From contig NZ_CCAT010000046.1 in NCBI RefSeq assembly GCF_000612845.1, positions 1-64,000 on the forward strand: a stretch of 64,000 bases of DNA, written 5' to 3'. Below are positions 17,606 to 26,716 of the stretch, one piece after another; the first letter of the stretch is position 1, and the number at the start of each line of letters is the position of its first letter. This DNA comes from Clostridium ihumii AP5. GTDB lineage: Bacteria > Bacillota > Clostridia > Clostridiales > Clostridiaceae. The notes beneath the pieces were generated by a model. That model was not told the DNA's origin. It saw nothing but the letters and a program-made list of their open reading frames with translations, and did no database searches. The position numbers and the translations under genes were made by a program.

Positions 17606-18751
17606 ATGTTTTATTTAAAAGATTTTTTTAATACACTTACTATTAAAGATGATAAAATAAAATTTTTAAAATTGCAGAAAAATATTACTAGAGCTTTTTA
17701 TATTTCTATTTATATGATTGGTGCAGAATTTTTTACTTTAATATCATTTATACCTTTTAAGGATAGATTACCTACAAAATTTAAATATATATATATTTCT
17801 TTATATATTTTGTTTCTACTTTTAAGTATTCTATCTTTATTTATTTCAAAGAAGGCAAAAGACAATAGTGAGTATTTACACAATCAAAGAAGATTTCTAA
17901 ATTTTTACTTTCACTCTTTTGTTTTTCTTTCTATACTTTGGTCTGTAATTATAACACTGCTTGATCAGTTGGTTTATGGTCAAATTATTGCATTTGCAAT
18001 AAACTATGTTATAGCGGCTACACTGTTTATCATAAGTCCTAAGCATTTTTTTCTTATAGAGATTATACCAATATGTATTTTAATGTTTGCATTACCTACA
18101 TTTCAATTGGACAATGATATTATAGTTGGTCATTATTTTAACTTAATTATTTTAATTACTTTCATAACTTTAAGTAATTACTTTTTATATACATACTTTT
18201 ATGAAAAAGAATTATCTAGTGAAAAGTTGAAAGCATTATCAGAGAAAGATGAAATTACAAACTTATATAATAGAAGAAGTATGCGTCAATATTTTGATTC
18301 AAACTTTTTCAAATTAAATAATGAAATACATAGTTTTTCTATTCTCATGATAGATGTCGATTTTTTTAAAAAATATAATGATTTATATGGACATCCTTCT
18401 GGAGATGCTGTGTTATCTTTAATTGGAAATATACTAAATTTAATTGCAAGTAAGCACACTGTTTTTTGTGGTAGATATGGTGGAGAAGAATTCTCTGTAA
18501 TTATAAAAAACAAATCTCATTCTGATGTTTATGAAATAGCGAGTGAAATTCAAAAACTAATGAATGATTTAAACATTGAACATAAGGCTTCTCCTATTTC
18601 TAATATTGTTACTTTAAGTATTGGTTTATATCATACTAATAAAATTGAAAAAAATACTGATATTGTAGATTACATAAAACAATCTGATATTGCATTATAT
18701 AAGGCAAAGGAAATGGGTAGAAACCAAATATGTGAAATCACAAACATATAA
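17606..18751 (+). CDS. Membrane diguanylate cyclase (GGDEF protein)
   Basis: About 381 residues. The N-terminal half has six predicted membrane helices forming a MASE-like sensor. The C-terminal half is a GGDEF domain beginning LSEKDEITNLYNRRSMRQYF, with DVDFFKKYND for metal/GTP binding and the active-site loop GGEEF near residue 291. All positions needed to make cyclic di-GMP from GTP are present. I see no RxxD inhibitory site five residues before the loop. Start chosen at ATG 17606 after GAGGTG; the longer frame from 17558 has no ribosome site. Monocistronic. Confidence 0.85.
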   Translation: MFYLKDFFNTLTIKDDKIKFLKLQKNITRAFYISIYMIGAEFFTLISFIPFKDRLPTKFKYIYISLYILFLLLSILSLFISKKAKDNSEYLHNQRRFLNFYFHSFVFLSILWSVIITLLDQLVYGQIIAFAINYVIAATLFIISPKHFFLIEIIPICILMFALPTFQLDNDIIVGHYFNLIILITFITLSNYFLYTYFYEKELSSEKLKALSEKDEITNLYNRRSMRQYFDSNFFKLNNEIHSFSILMIDVDFFKKYNDLYGHPSGDAVLSLIGNILNLIASKHTVFCGRYGGEEFSVIIKNKSHSDVYEIASEIQKLMNDLNIEHKASPISNIVTLSIGLYHTNKIEKNTDIVDYIKQSDIALYKAKEMGRNQICEITNI

Positions 18752-18828
18752 AGTTATAATTAATTTTTATATTATAATACTACATAATGCAATATACTAT
18801 AGATATAACTATTTCGTGAGGTTTTGAA

Positions 18829-19230
18829 ATGACAACATTCTTAAAGAAAAATATAATAATTATTATTTTAATGATTTTACTTTTAGCATCATTTTTTTAC
18901 AATCTTAAACTTAGAAATGATATTTATAACATTACTAATGTAGATATTGTTGGCACTTTTAGTACTGAAAATGAACATGATGCTGAATACTTTGTTTTCA
19001 CTAAGGATGGTAAGTTTTATAATTATAAACAATTTAAACTTTTGCAAAAAGGAACTTATGAAATTGATGAACATATTTTAACTTTAAATTGCAACGATAT
19101 ACAAAAGCATGTTGTATTTGAAAATAAAAATATTTATTGCTTCAACAATGCTGAAAATAATATTTTTAAATACTCAAAAATCAATGAAACTCCTCTTTTT
19201 ATAAACTTAGAAGGAGTAACTATTAATTAA
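18829..19230 (+). CDS. Small membrane-anchored protein of unknown function
   Basis: A 133-residue protein with one N-terminal membrane helix (about 8-26, isoleucine/leucine-rich) and an outward beta-rich domain of about 100 residues (VGTFSTENEHDAEYFVFTKDGKFYNYK..). The domain resembles small lipocalin-like or DUF-type 'G-T-F...G-x-Y' surface domains but I cannot assign a family. ATG follows GTGAGG. It lies 77 bases after the GGDEF gene and may share its transcript. A strong terminator follows. Confidence 0.5.
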   Translation: MTTFLKKNIIIIILMILLLASFFYNLKLRNDIYNITNVDIVGTFSTENEHDAEYFVFTKDGKFYNYKQFKLLQKGTYEIDEHILTLNCNDIQKHVVFENKNIYCFNNAENNIFKYSKINETPLFINLEGVTIN

Positions 19231-19242
19231 TTTTAAATATAT

Positions 19243-19280
19243 AGAAAAAGCACTACTTCAAAAAAATAGTGCTTTTATTT
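19243..19280. terminator. Terminator between the 18829 gene and the anti-sigma gene
   Basis: AAAAAGCACTA - loop - TAGTGCTTTTATTTTT. Convergent genes on either side can share it. Confidence 0.75.
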
Positions 19281-19284
19281 TTAG

Positions 19285-20199
19285 TTATTTAGTTGGATTA
19301 ATTTCAATTTGTCCATTCCATGAACCTGATGTTTTTCCTATTTTATTTATGTTAATATCTAAGTTTACAGGGTATTCTAAAGGATCAAAACCTATAAATG
19401 TTATAGTTCCTTCTGCTTTTTCTCCAAGTTCACGAACACCAATTTCTAACTTTTTGCCATCTTTAAATAATTCAAATGGCATACGTTCTTCTTTGCTTTG
19501 TAAAAAGTTTATTGTTGAGAATGTGCCAGCTTTCTTATCTAAATAATATTCAGGATTGTCTACTTGTTTTCCATCTACAATACCATCATATTTTAAGTCT
19601 AATCCTTCTGTATCATACTCAAGCGGCACAATATTTCCATATTTATCTTCTATTCTATAGTTAACAGATACTCTAGATTCTGAAACATATAATTCTGTTA
19701 AATGAACAGTAATGTCTTTATCCGTAATCTTTTTATCTATAGTTTGAAACTGACCATCTTTAGTTCCATCTACAACTGATCCATCTTCTTTAACTAACGT
19801 TTCATTGACAATAGTATCATCTAATACATGACTTGAAAATAAACTCTGCACTCCTTTTGCAGCCATTGGTAATGCCATTATCATTAGTGCCGACACTGTA
19901 ACTGTAGTAAATTTCTTTAATTTATTCATATTCATAAACGCTCCTCTAATTCTGCTAATTACATTTCTATTATTTAATTTTTCTTCTAACTCATTCCATG
20001 CTTTTTCTACATCAATTGCATCTCTTTCTATATGTTCACTTTTTAATTCAACTTCCCATTTATTCATATCTAATAATTCATCAAATTGCTTTTGGCACAC
20101 CTTACATTTATCTAAGTGGTCAGAAACTTTCCCCATCATTTCTTCTGAAAGTTCCCCATCAATATATGATTGTAAAATCCCTGTATCATAACACTTCAT
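19285..20199 (-). CDS. Membrane anti-sigma factor (zinc-finger type, DUF4179-like)
   Basis: A 304-residue anti-sigma factor for the sigma gene just upstream. The N-terminal zinc-finger anti-sigma domain shows SYIDGELSEEMMGKVSDHLDKC and CKVC (the HxxxCxxC pattern, about 28-38). A single membrane helix lies near 95-115 (TTVTVSALMIMALPMAAKG). An extracellular beta-rich domain follows (about 130-304). Its ATG comes four bases after the sigma stop, and its ribosome site GGAGG overlaps the final Trp-Arg codons of the sigma gene, so translation is coupled. The signal sensed is unknown. Confidence 0.8.
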   Translation of the reverse strand: MKCYDTGILQSYIDGELSEEMMGKVSDHLDKCKVCQKQFDELLDMNKWEVELKSEHIERDAIDVEKAWNELEEKLNNRNVISRIRGAFMNMNKLKKFTTVTVSALMIMALPMAAKGVQSLFSSHVLDDTIVNETLVKEDGSVVDGTKDGQFQTIDKKITDKDITVHLTELYVSESRVSVNYRIEDKYGNIVPLEYDTEGLDLKYDGIVDGKQVDNPEYYLDKKAGTFSTINFLQSKEERMPFELFKDGKKLEIGVRELGEKAEGTITFIGFDPLEYPVNLDININKIGKTSGSWNGQIEINPTK

Positions 20200-20203
20200 A
20201 TTT

Positions 20204-20692
20204 TTACCTCCAGTTTTCTTTATATAAATCTCTAAACTTTTTTTGAGCCCGAACTAACATTGTACCAATATTAGCTGATTCTATTTGTAGTATTTCAGCT
20301 ATTTCTTTATATTTAAGTCCTGAATATCTCAATAATAAAAGCTTCTTATCTTGCTCTTTTAACTTATCCATAACATTTCGCACATTCTCAATTTCTTCTT
20401 TTCGAATAAATGTCTCCTCAAGTGCCTGAATATCTTGTTCTTCCATAAAAGCACCTGCCTTTTCTACTCGTGCTTTATGCCTTTTTTCTGATCTTAAATA
20501 ATTATATGAAACATATATAGCTGATTTATTAAGCCACCCTGTAATATTCTCAATCTCTTTCCAGTTTATCTTATATAATTGCATAAACACTTCTTGTGAC
20601 AAATCCTCAGCTATAGTTTGATTTTTTACAATTTGCATAACTTGTTTAACAACATACACATAATACTCTTTAAACAACTCCTCGAATTCCAT
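20204..20692 (-). CDS. ECF (sigma-70 family) sigma factor
   Basis: About 162 residues with region 2 (ELFKEYYVYVVKQVMQIVKNQTIAEDLSQEVFMQLY) and region 4 (LRYSGLKYKEIAEILQIESANIGTMLVRAQKKF, a helix-turn-helix). Lacks region 1 and 3, as expected for ECF sigmas. It is paired with the anti-sigma gene downstream. Start is uncertain: ATG 20692 (MEFEELF..) has GAGGAG about 15 bases away, while ATG 20707 directly abuts the same GAGGAG. I prefer 20692. Regulon unknown; such pairs usually activate their own operon. Confidence 0.8.
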   Translation of the reverse strand: MEFEELFKEYYVYVVKQVMQIVKNQTIAEDLSQEVFMQLYKINWKEIENITGWLNKSAIYVSYNYLRSEKRHKARVEKAGAFMEEQDIQALEETFIRKEEIENVRNVMDKLKEQDKKLLLLRYSGLKYKEIAEILQIESANIGTMLVRAQKKFRDLYKENWR

Positions 20693-20707
20693 AAATGCTT
20701 CAATCAT

Positions 20708-21126
20708 CTCCTCGTTCTACCTCTAATTTTTATCTCTTGTGCAACCTTTTTTATATTCTTTATCTAATTTGCTTTGCAAATTATTATAAAAATTCATTTT
20801 TAAACTTGTATTCCTATAATTCTCAATTAAGATATAAAAAGTATACCTTCCACTCAAACTCTCTTAGATATTTATTTTATCCTTTATCATTTTGTCTAGA
20901 CATATATATAGAAACCACATTTTTGTTTTTTATAACACTTTTTTTATTTTTATTTTCATATGTTTTTATATAATCAAAGTTTTTTATTTTATATCTTTTA
21001 TTTTTTAAAAATAAAAAGCACAACTCTTTCGAATTAGTGCTTTTACTTATATACTACTTTATTTCAAAATCTTCAACCCATAAATAAACACCATTCTAAT
21101 GAAGAATGGTGTTTTCTATTTTTGTT
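20708..21126. other. Spacer with MITE relic and two terminators
   Basis: AATTTGCTTTGCAAATTATTATAAAAATTC and AATTCTCAATTAAGATA at about 20762-20835 resemble the interior of the MITE-like family, so this is probably an eroded copy. A hairpin AAAAGCAC..GTGCTTTT lies at 21013-21044 and a better one at 21087-21114. No gene is visible; the open frame at 20695-20973 lacks a ribosome site and is low-complexity. Confidence 0.5.
21087..21114. terminator. Terminator of the DUF3955-like gene
   Basis: AAACACCATTCT - loop AATG - AAGAATGGTGTTT, a strong stem twelve bases past the stop codon. Confidence 0.75.
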
Positions 21127-21342
21127 TTATAGTTTTTTAAGTAATTTTGTTTTATAACTGATAATTCCTCTTATACCTAACCCTACTATTCCCATGAAGA
21201 AAAACATCCATGCAATTGGTATTAGATAGAATGGTTCTACAAGTGTGCCATCACTCAAAATTTCTGAACCTATCATATTAAATGCTACTAAGCAAATTGC
21301 TGCAATTCCAAATGGTATTAAATTTATAATATATTTTTTCAT
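21127..21342 (-). CDS. Small membrane protein, DUF3955-like
   Basis: 71 residues with two membrane helices (about 5-22 and 40-60) separated by a short loop GSEILSDGTLVEPFYLIPI. The 'IGS...DGTLVEPFFLIPI' loop is the feature I associate with DUF3955 proteins; function unknown. ATG 21342 is preceded by GGAGGTAATAAAA, a clear ribosome site; the longer frame to 21429 has none. Monocistronic with its own terminator. Confidence 0.6.
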   Translation of the reverse strand: MKKYIINLIPFGIAAICLVAFNMIGSEILSDGTLVEPFYLIPIAWMFFFMGIVGLGIRGIISYKTKLLKKL

Positions 21343-21563
21343 TTTTATTACCTCCATAAGTGTGATTTCCTTTGAATTAATATTACCACTTATTTTTGTG
21401 AATTTCAATATATTTTTATTGTTTTTCAATAAATTATTATCTCTTATTAATATTTATTTATTGTTTTAGTTTTATTTTTTCTAATAATTACTTTATTATT
21501 TTTGTATATCCTTAAATCTTAAAGGATATTCTAACTAAATAAATACAATTATGGAGAGTTTCT

Positions 21564-22121
21564 ATGAATACAAATTTAATTGATGATAATATATATAAAA
21601 TTCCTATTAAAGTTGATGATTATGATAGTCTATTTAATGAGTTTGATTTTAGCGATTTAAGTGAAAGAGACCTTAACGAGGATATAGATGATTTAATTGA
21701 TAAGTATATTTTAAAATGTCCAAAAAAAATTAAACATTTAACTTTTGAGCTTATCATAAACTTGCCTAAAGAAGTTAAAAATCCTGAAAAAGAAATAGCT
21801 GTAGAAAAAGGCATCTACAATTACTATAAAGGTTATTTAACTTATCAAAAAAGATTAACCTTTACTGGTATTAAAAGAATTGCTTATTATATGTTTTCTG
21901 CTTTTATTTTACTTAGTGTTTGGTATCTTATTAGACAAATTAATGGTGATTCTCTTGTATTATCATTATTAAACTCTGGTGGAACTGTACTTCTATGGGA
22001 AGTTATGAGTTTAATTTTCATTGAAAGGAAAAATGCTAATGACAAAGCTAATTTAAAAAGAAAACTTATGAAAATGAAAATAACATTTAGATATAGGGTT
22101 CCAAGCTCAAATCAAAAATAA
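21564..22121 (+). CDS. Unknown membrane protein whose C terminus is supplied by a MITE
   Basis: 185 residues. An acidic N-terminal region (to about 50, DDYDSLFNEFDFSDLSERDLNED) is followed by a basic/mixed part and two membrane helices (about 103-122 and 128-152) and a basic tail. I do not recognise a family. The final codons (YRVPSSNQK and stop) are encoded by the terminal repeat of a MITE-like element that begins at 22092, so the original C terminus has been cut and replaced. ATG follows GGAGAG. Confidence 0.55.
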   Translation: MNTNLIDDNIYKIPIKVDDYDSLFNEFDFSDLSERDLNEDIDDLIDKYILKCPKKIKHLTFELIINLPKEVKNPEKEIAVEKGIYNYYKGYLTYQKRLTFTGIKRIAYYMFSAFILLSVWYLIRQINGDSLVLSLLNSGGTVLLWEVMSLIFIERKNANDKANLKRKLMKMKITFRYRVPSSNQK

Positions 22122-22280
22122 TAGCTTTATCAAATGATACTAACGATATTGCAGTTTATTATGATATCATATTGAGAAGCAAGTAAAAAGTAAGAGTGAA
22201 CAGTGAATAGTGCTGGTTGATATTACTAACTTCATTTTTAATATTTATAAACTATTTAAATAAATTGCTCCATAAATAGG
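22092..22280 (+). repeat. MITE-like repeat, truncated copy
   Basis: Starts TATAGGGTTCCAAGCTC and continues with the family's TTTATCAAATGATACTAACG and GGTTGATATTACTAACTTC blocks. The right half and right terminal repeat are missing. Its first 30 bases are translated as the tail of the upstream protein. Confidence 0.7.
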
Positions 22281-22337
22281 TGTTCTTATCCGAATATAAG
22301 ATTAATATCTTATATTGATTTGAAAGGTTATAAAATT

Positions 22338-22769
22338 ATGAAATACAATAAAAATAAATTCAAAGACTTTATTGGAATATCTATAGCTGCTATTATATTA
22401 TTCTTAATAATATTTATTCCTATCTACTTTTTTGGTGGAGCTCTTTTCTCATTTTTAGGTTTAAAATACTCTAGTTTTTTTGCTCTTGGTAAGTTTTTTA
22501 TAATTCTTTTAGTTATATACTCCCCACTAGATTTTTTTGTTGAATGTTTTTTCAAGGTACTAACAGAACTTAATAAAAACAATGCAAAACTTTATAATGT
22601 AATAAATAATTTATTATGTATGTTTATAATGTTCCTTAGCATTGAAGTTATAGACATTTTTTTAGAAGATATTGTCTGTCCACCCTTAACTGCTCTTCTA
22701 TTTTCAATAATATTTTATTTGTTTTTTTATATTGTTGGCGAAAAACTACATTCTAAAGTAGATGAGTAA
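22338..22769 (+). CDS. YrvL-like membrane protein
   Basis: About 143 residues with four membrane helices (near 10-35, 50-70, 85-110 and 118-137). The pattern FLGLKYSSFFALGKFFIILLVI resembles the YrvL family, known in Bacillus as a regulator of oxalate decarboxylase expression through an unusual sigma; that role cannot be assumed here. ATG 22338 follows GAAAGG; the TTG at 22320 precedes the ribosome site and is unlikely. Downstream begins the REP-like palindrome array. Confidence 0.5.
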   Translation: MKYNKNKFKDFIGISIAAIILFLIIFIPIYFFGGALFSFLGLKYSSFFALGKFFIILLVIYSPLDFFVECFFKVLTELNKNNAKLYNVINNLLCMFIMFLSIEVIDIFLEDIVCPPLTALLFSIIFYLFFYIVGEKLHSKVDE

Positions 22770-23395
22770 TTAAATTTCAATCTTGGCGGTTTTTGATATG
22801 GATATAAAATTTAAAATACCAACGTGTAATAGCAAGGTTAAAACCTCGCCTACATAAGTTGGGGCAAATCTTCTTTCCCCTTTATATCTGAGACTTTAGT
22901 CTTGGTGATTTTTGATATGGATATAAATTTAAAAATATCAACGTGTAATAGCAAGAATAAATTCTCGCCTACATAGATTGGTACAATTCTTATTTTGTTG
23001 GCACGTTCAATGGGTAGAATGAATTCCACCCTACAAAATAGATATTAATTTAACCTCTTTCCCATTTGTAGCTGAGACTTCAGTCTTGGCGGTTTTTGCT
23101 ATGGATATAAAATTTAAAATAATAACATGTAACAGCAAGGTTGAAACCTCGCCTACATAGATTGGTACAATTCTTATTTTGTTGGCACGTTCAATGGGTA
23201 GAATGAATTCCACCCTACAAAATAGATATTACATTAACTTCTTTCCCATTTGTAGCTGAGACTTCAGTCTTGGCGGTTTTTAATACGGAGGCAAATTAAA
23301 ATAATAACATGTAACAGCAAGGTTGAAACCTCGCCTACAGATTTGTTGGAACATTTAATTGATAGACTGAATTTCATCTACGTAACAAGCAATAT
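22770..23395. repeat. REP-like palindrome array, left part
   Basis: At least four units of about 120-190 bases. Each unit has AGTCTTGGCGGTTTTTGATATGG, a palindrome GCAAGGTTGAAACCTCGCC then TACA, and in some units GGGTAGAATGAATTCCACCC then TACA. On the minus strand both palindromes follow TGTAG, the GTAG-plus-stem form typical of REP elements moved by RAYT (Y1) transposases. The open frame at 23031-23213 is a translation of these repeats, not a gene. Confidence 0.75.
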
Positions 23396-23477
23396 TTTTT
23401 GTACAAACATTAATTTATTGATAAAAATGTTTAAATTCTAATTTTTTTCTTTAAAAATGTTTTAATCTCTATATAAT

Positions 23478-23526
23478 AAAAAAGAACTGATTATCTCTTC
23501 AATTTAGTTAATCAGTTCTTTTTAAT
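23478..23526. terminator. Terminator of the GNAT gene
   Basis: AAAAAAGAACTGATTA - loop - TAATCAGTTCTTTTTAA, a strong bidirectional hairpin just past the stop codon. Confidence 0.8.
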
Positions 23527-23537
23527 ATTTTAATTTT

Positions 23538-24047
23538 TTAAATTCCAAATTCTTTAGGATACTTCATTGCTCCATTGATAGGCTGTGCATTTTCTTGTAA
23601 TTTAATAGCCATGAAGTTTTCAGGTGGAATGCCATAAGGTGTTTGTATTCCTAATTGTTCAGCCTTAATATAACCAAAGCGAGAATAATAGCTTTCGCTT
23701 CCTAAAACATTAGAGTACTTATAGCCTAATTGCTTTGCAATTTTATGTCCTTCTATTATTAAAGCACTACCTACACCCTTTTTTTGATATTCTGGTGCTA
23801 TAGCTAATGGTGCTAAAACAAGTACTTTATCATTTCCTACTTTGCCCTCTGTAAACATAATATGACCTGCAATTTTACCATCTATTTCTGCAACTAATGA
23901 TAATTCAGGTACAAATGAATCACTCTTTCTTAACGCAATAACTAAATCTTGCTCTGTTCCATCACTATGTTCTGCAACTTCAAAAGCAGCTTTAACAACA
24001 GAATATACTTCATCAAAATCATTGCTATTTTCTTGTCTGATTAACAT
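23538..24047 (-). CDS. GNAT family N-acetyltransferase
   Basis: 169 residues of one GNAT domain, which transfers acetyl from acetyl-CoA to an amine. The acetyl-CoA loop is LAPLAIAPEYQKKGVGSALIIEGHKIAKQ (Q/RxxGxG/A form, QKKGVGSA near 93-100), followed by VLGSESYYSRFGY, typical of the YhbS-like subgroup. Substrate unknown. ATG 24047 has GGAGG eight bases upstream; the TTG at 24062 is earlier than that site. The gene with its terminator sits between two parts of a REP-like array, as if carried into it. Confidence 0.8.
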   Translation of the reverse strand: MLIRQENSNDFDEVYSVVKAAFEVAEHSDGTEQDLVIALRKSDSFVPELSLVAEIDGKIAGHIMFTEGKVGNDKVLVLAPLAIAPEYQKKGVGSALIIEGHKIAKQLGYKYSNVLGSESYYSRFGYIKAEQLGIQTPYGIPPENFMAIKLQENAQPINGAMKYPKEFGI

Positions 24048-24154
24048 AAAACATACCTCCAACTTTATATTCGATTATTCTAAATTATTTAATACGCTAT
24101 GTCAACAATGCCTTTAAGTATATATTTTATTGTTTCTTTTTTTAACATTAAAAT

Positions 24155-24425
24155 ATATCCCACCCTATAAAAATAGATATTATCTTAACTTCTTACTCCT
24201 TTGTAGCTGAGATTTCAATCTTGGCGGTTTTTGATATTGATATAAATTTTAAAATACCAACGTGTAATAGCAAGGTTGAAACCTCGCCTACAGAGATTGG
24301 CACAATTCTTATTTTGTTGGCACTTTCAATGGGTAGAATGAATTCCACCCTACAAAATAGATATTAATTTAACCTCTTTCCCCTTTGTAGCTGAGACTTT
24401 AGTCTTGGCGGTTTTTGATATGGAT
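24155..24425. repeat. REP-like palindrome array, right part
   Basis: Same units as at 22770-23395: CCCACCCTATAAAAATAG, GCTGAGATTTCAATCTTGGCG, AGCAAGGTTGAAACCTCGCC, GGGTAGAATGAATTCCACCC and a final partial GCTGAGACTTTAGTCTTGG that runs into the terminator of the next gene. It flanks the GNAT gene on its upstream side. Confidence 0.7.
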
Positions 24426-24432
24426 ATATAAT

Positions 24433-24477
24433 AAAAAAGCATTGCACATACTTTTTATTTTGTGTGCAATGCTTTTA
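24433..24477. terminator. Terminator of the Ugp-like operon
   Basis: AAAAAGCATTGCACA - loop - TGTGCAATGCTTTTA, a strong stem directly after the substrate-binding protein gene. Confidence 0.8.
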
Positions 24478-24482
24478 CTATT

Positions 24483-25829
24483 TTATTCTCCGAAAGATTT
24501 TTTAGCTTCGTCTAGTGCTTTTCTAGTGTTTGTTTCTGCTTCAGTTAATGCATCTTTTGTGCTTTTTTCACCTAGTATTATTTGTTGTAATGCTTTGTTC
24601 ATGTTTTCATGTATAGCATATCCATTTAATACTTTAGGGTCGCAATATCCATAGTCAAATTCTTCTGTTGCTACAGCTTTTGCTGGATTTTCTTTTTCTG
24701 CATAGTCTTTAAAGTCTTTTGAATCTAAAACAGATTTTCTAAGTGGTAAGTATCCTGATTTTGTTCCCCAAGTTAATTGGCTTTCAGGTTCCATAAAATA
24801 TTTTATGAATTTGAATGCTGCTAGTTTTTCTTCTGGTGATGGTGTATTAAATATTGTTACATCTGTACCTGAGAATAATGCAGCTTCTTTTTCATCTTTA
24901 GGTAAAACTGCTGTTTTAAAGTTTATGTTATTACCTTTGCAAGTTTCGATTATTTCTGGTAATGCAGATATTGAAGATATACCCATTGCAGCTTCCCCTC
25001 TTCCGAAAGGTCCTGTCATGTATTTTTCTTCATTACATATTTTAGCTGAACCATCTTTAACCATTCCAGCTAAGAAATCAAAAGCTTTTTCTGTTTCTTT
25101 TGAATTAAATAATATTTTATCATTTTCTTCATCTATAAGATGTCCGCCTGCTTGTTCTACCCAAAAACTTGAGTCTATTCCAACTGAAGAGTTAAATGCT
25201 AATCCATATTTTCCATCAGTAGTTAATTTTTTTGCTGCATCTTTAAGTTCATTCCAAGTTGTTGGAACTTTTACATCAGCACCTTTTAATATATCTTCAT
25301 TGTAGAATAAAAGGTATGTACCTTTATTGAATGGTAATGAGTGATGTTTTCCATTCCACATTCCATTGTCTCTTAAGAATTCAGGAATATCATTCCAAGC
25401 CTTTTCATCAAAGCCTATTTCCTTATTTTCTATGTATGGATTTAAATCTTCTACTAAATCATTTTTAACATAAGCAGTTAATCTATTAGGATATATCATA
25501 GATAATGCTGGTAGTTGATTAGATTTTGAAGCTCCTTCAAGTTTAGAGAATAACTCTTTATAATGTCCTTGATACACTAAATTTACAGTGATTTTATCAG
25601 GATTTTCTTTGTTAAACTTCTCTGTAATTTCCTTAAGTACTGCTTCATTTTCTCCACTCATAGCATGCCAAAATTCTATGCTTACTGGCTCTTTAATTTC
25701 TGTAGCAATTTTAGCTGTTTCTTCTTTTTCACCTGCATTTGCTGATGTGTTTGCTGAGTTTCCACATCCAACTAATCCAAAAGTTAAAAGACAAGATGTT
25801 AAAATTGCTGTTAATCTTTTTAGTTTCAT
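24483..25829 (-). CDS. ABC importer substrate-binding lipoprotein (UgpB/MalE type)
   Basis: 448 residues with a lipoprotein signal (lipobox LVGC, lipidated Cys near 22) and a family 1 solute-binding fold: VSIEFWHAMSGENEAVLKEITEKFN at the start and later GVGSSFW-, ISALPEI- and LTWGTKSGYLPLR-like segments. This resembles UgpB, which captures sn-glycerol-3-phosphate or its diesters, but other sugars are possible. Last gene of the five-gene operon, 51 bases after the permease. ATG follows GGGGGAAAG. Confidence 0.8.
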   Translation of the reverse strand: MKLKRLTAILTSCLLTFGLVGCGNSANTSANAGEKEETAKIATEIKEPVSIEFWHAMSGENEAVLKEITEKFNKENPDKITVNLVYQGHYKELFSKLEGASKSNQLPALSMIYPNRLTAYVKNDLVEDLNPYIENKEIGFDEKAWNDIPEFLRDNGMWNGKHHSLPFNKGTYLLFYNEDILKGADVKVPTTWNELKDAAKKLTTDGKYGLAFNSSVGIDSSFWVEQAGGHLIDEENDKILFNSKETEKAFDFLAGMVKDGSAKICNEEKYMTGPFGRGEAAMGISSISALPEIIETCKGNNINFKTAVLPKDEKEAALFSGTDVTIFNTPSPEEKLAAFKFIKYFMEPESQLTWGTKSGYLPLRKSVLDSKDFKDYAEKENPAKAVATEEFDYGYCDPKVLNGYAIHENMNKALQQIILGEKSTKDALTEAETNTRKALDEAKKSFGE

Positions 25830-25880
25830 AATCTTTCCCCCTCAAATTTTTATATAATTAAGGTTTTGTCTTATTAAGAC

Positions 25881-26705
25881 TTAACCCTTTATACCTGATT
25901 TAGTTATTCCAGAAATAATATATTTTTGAAGTACGAAGTATATTATCATTATGGGCACTATAACCGTTGTTGTAGCAGCCATTAATAAATGATATTTTCC
26001 GCCTACTTCTGATGTAAAATTCATTATTCCTACTGGCAACGTTCTCATAGTTGGTATATTTGTAACTATAAGTGGCCATAAAAATTCATTCCAACTGTTA
26101 ACTATTTTAAGTAATGCTATTGTTATTAATGCTGGTTTTGATATTGGAACCATTATTGTCCATAAATATTTAAAATCACTACATCCATCTAACTTTGCTG
26201 CATAATAAAGTGAATTTGGTATTGTTAAAAAGAATTGTCTTAGTAAAAATACTGAAACTACACTTATAGTCCAAGGAATTGTAAGCCCTTTAAAAGTGTT
26301 TATCCATCCTAGCCTTGCAGTCGTTATATAGTTTGGTATTAACATTAATTCTCCTGGAACCATCATTGTTCCAATCATAATAGAAAAAATAATGTATCTT
26401 CCCCAAAAGTTAATCTTAGAAAATGCAAATGCAGCTAAAATCGTTGTTATAAGCGTTCCAACTGTAACAATTGCCGTTATGATTACACTATTGAAAAAAT
26501 AACGTACTATTGGAATTTGCGTTGCAACTTCTTTATAATTAGAAAACTTCGGATTCTTAGGTATAAACTCTGGTGGCATTATAAATACTTCATTAAGTGA
26601 TTTCAAAGAAGTACTTAACATCCACACAAATGGAAGTAACGTTATTATGCATCCTACTATAAGAATGATATAAACAAAAATCTTAGAAATTTTAATTTTT
26701 TTCAT
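25881..26705 (-). CDS. ABC importer permease (UgpE/MalG type)
   Basis: 274 residues, six membrane helices, with the coupling motif for the ATPase near 185-200 (YYAAKLDGCSDFKYLWTIMVPISKP, the EAA loop form). Forms the inner-membrane channel together with the permease at 26717. MalG-type permeases end in a short tail, as here (SGITKSGIKG). It lies 11 bases after that permease and follows GGTGGG. Confidence 0.85.
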   Translation of the reverse strand: MKKIKISKIFVYIILIVGCIITLLPFVWMLSTSLKSLNEVFIMPPEFIPKNPKFSNYKEVATQIPIVRYFFNSVIITAIVTVGTLITTILAAFAFSKINFWGRYIIFSIMIGTMMVPGELMLIPNYITTARLGWINTFKGLTIPWTISVVSVFLLRQFFLTIPNSLYYAAKLDGCSDFKYLWTIMVPISKPALITIALLKIVNSWNEFLWPLIVTNIPTMRTLPVGIMNFTSEVGGKYHLLMAATTTVIVPIMIIYFVLQKYIISGITKSGIKG

Positions 26706-26716
26706 ATTCCCACCTC

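Noticed and set aside
23031-23213. Open frame of 60 codons on the minus strand
   Set aside because: It is a translation of the REP-like repeat units; the same frame recurs imperfectly in the other units.
22770-23395. CRISPR array
   Set aside because: Repeats are long, degenerate, palindromic and unevenly spaced with similar spacers; no cas genes in the window.
24805-25305. Plus-strand open frame of 166 codons
   Set aside because: Antisense shadow of the well-supported substrate-binding protein gene.
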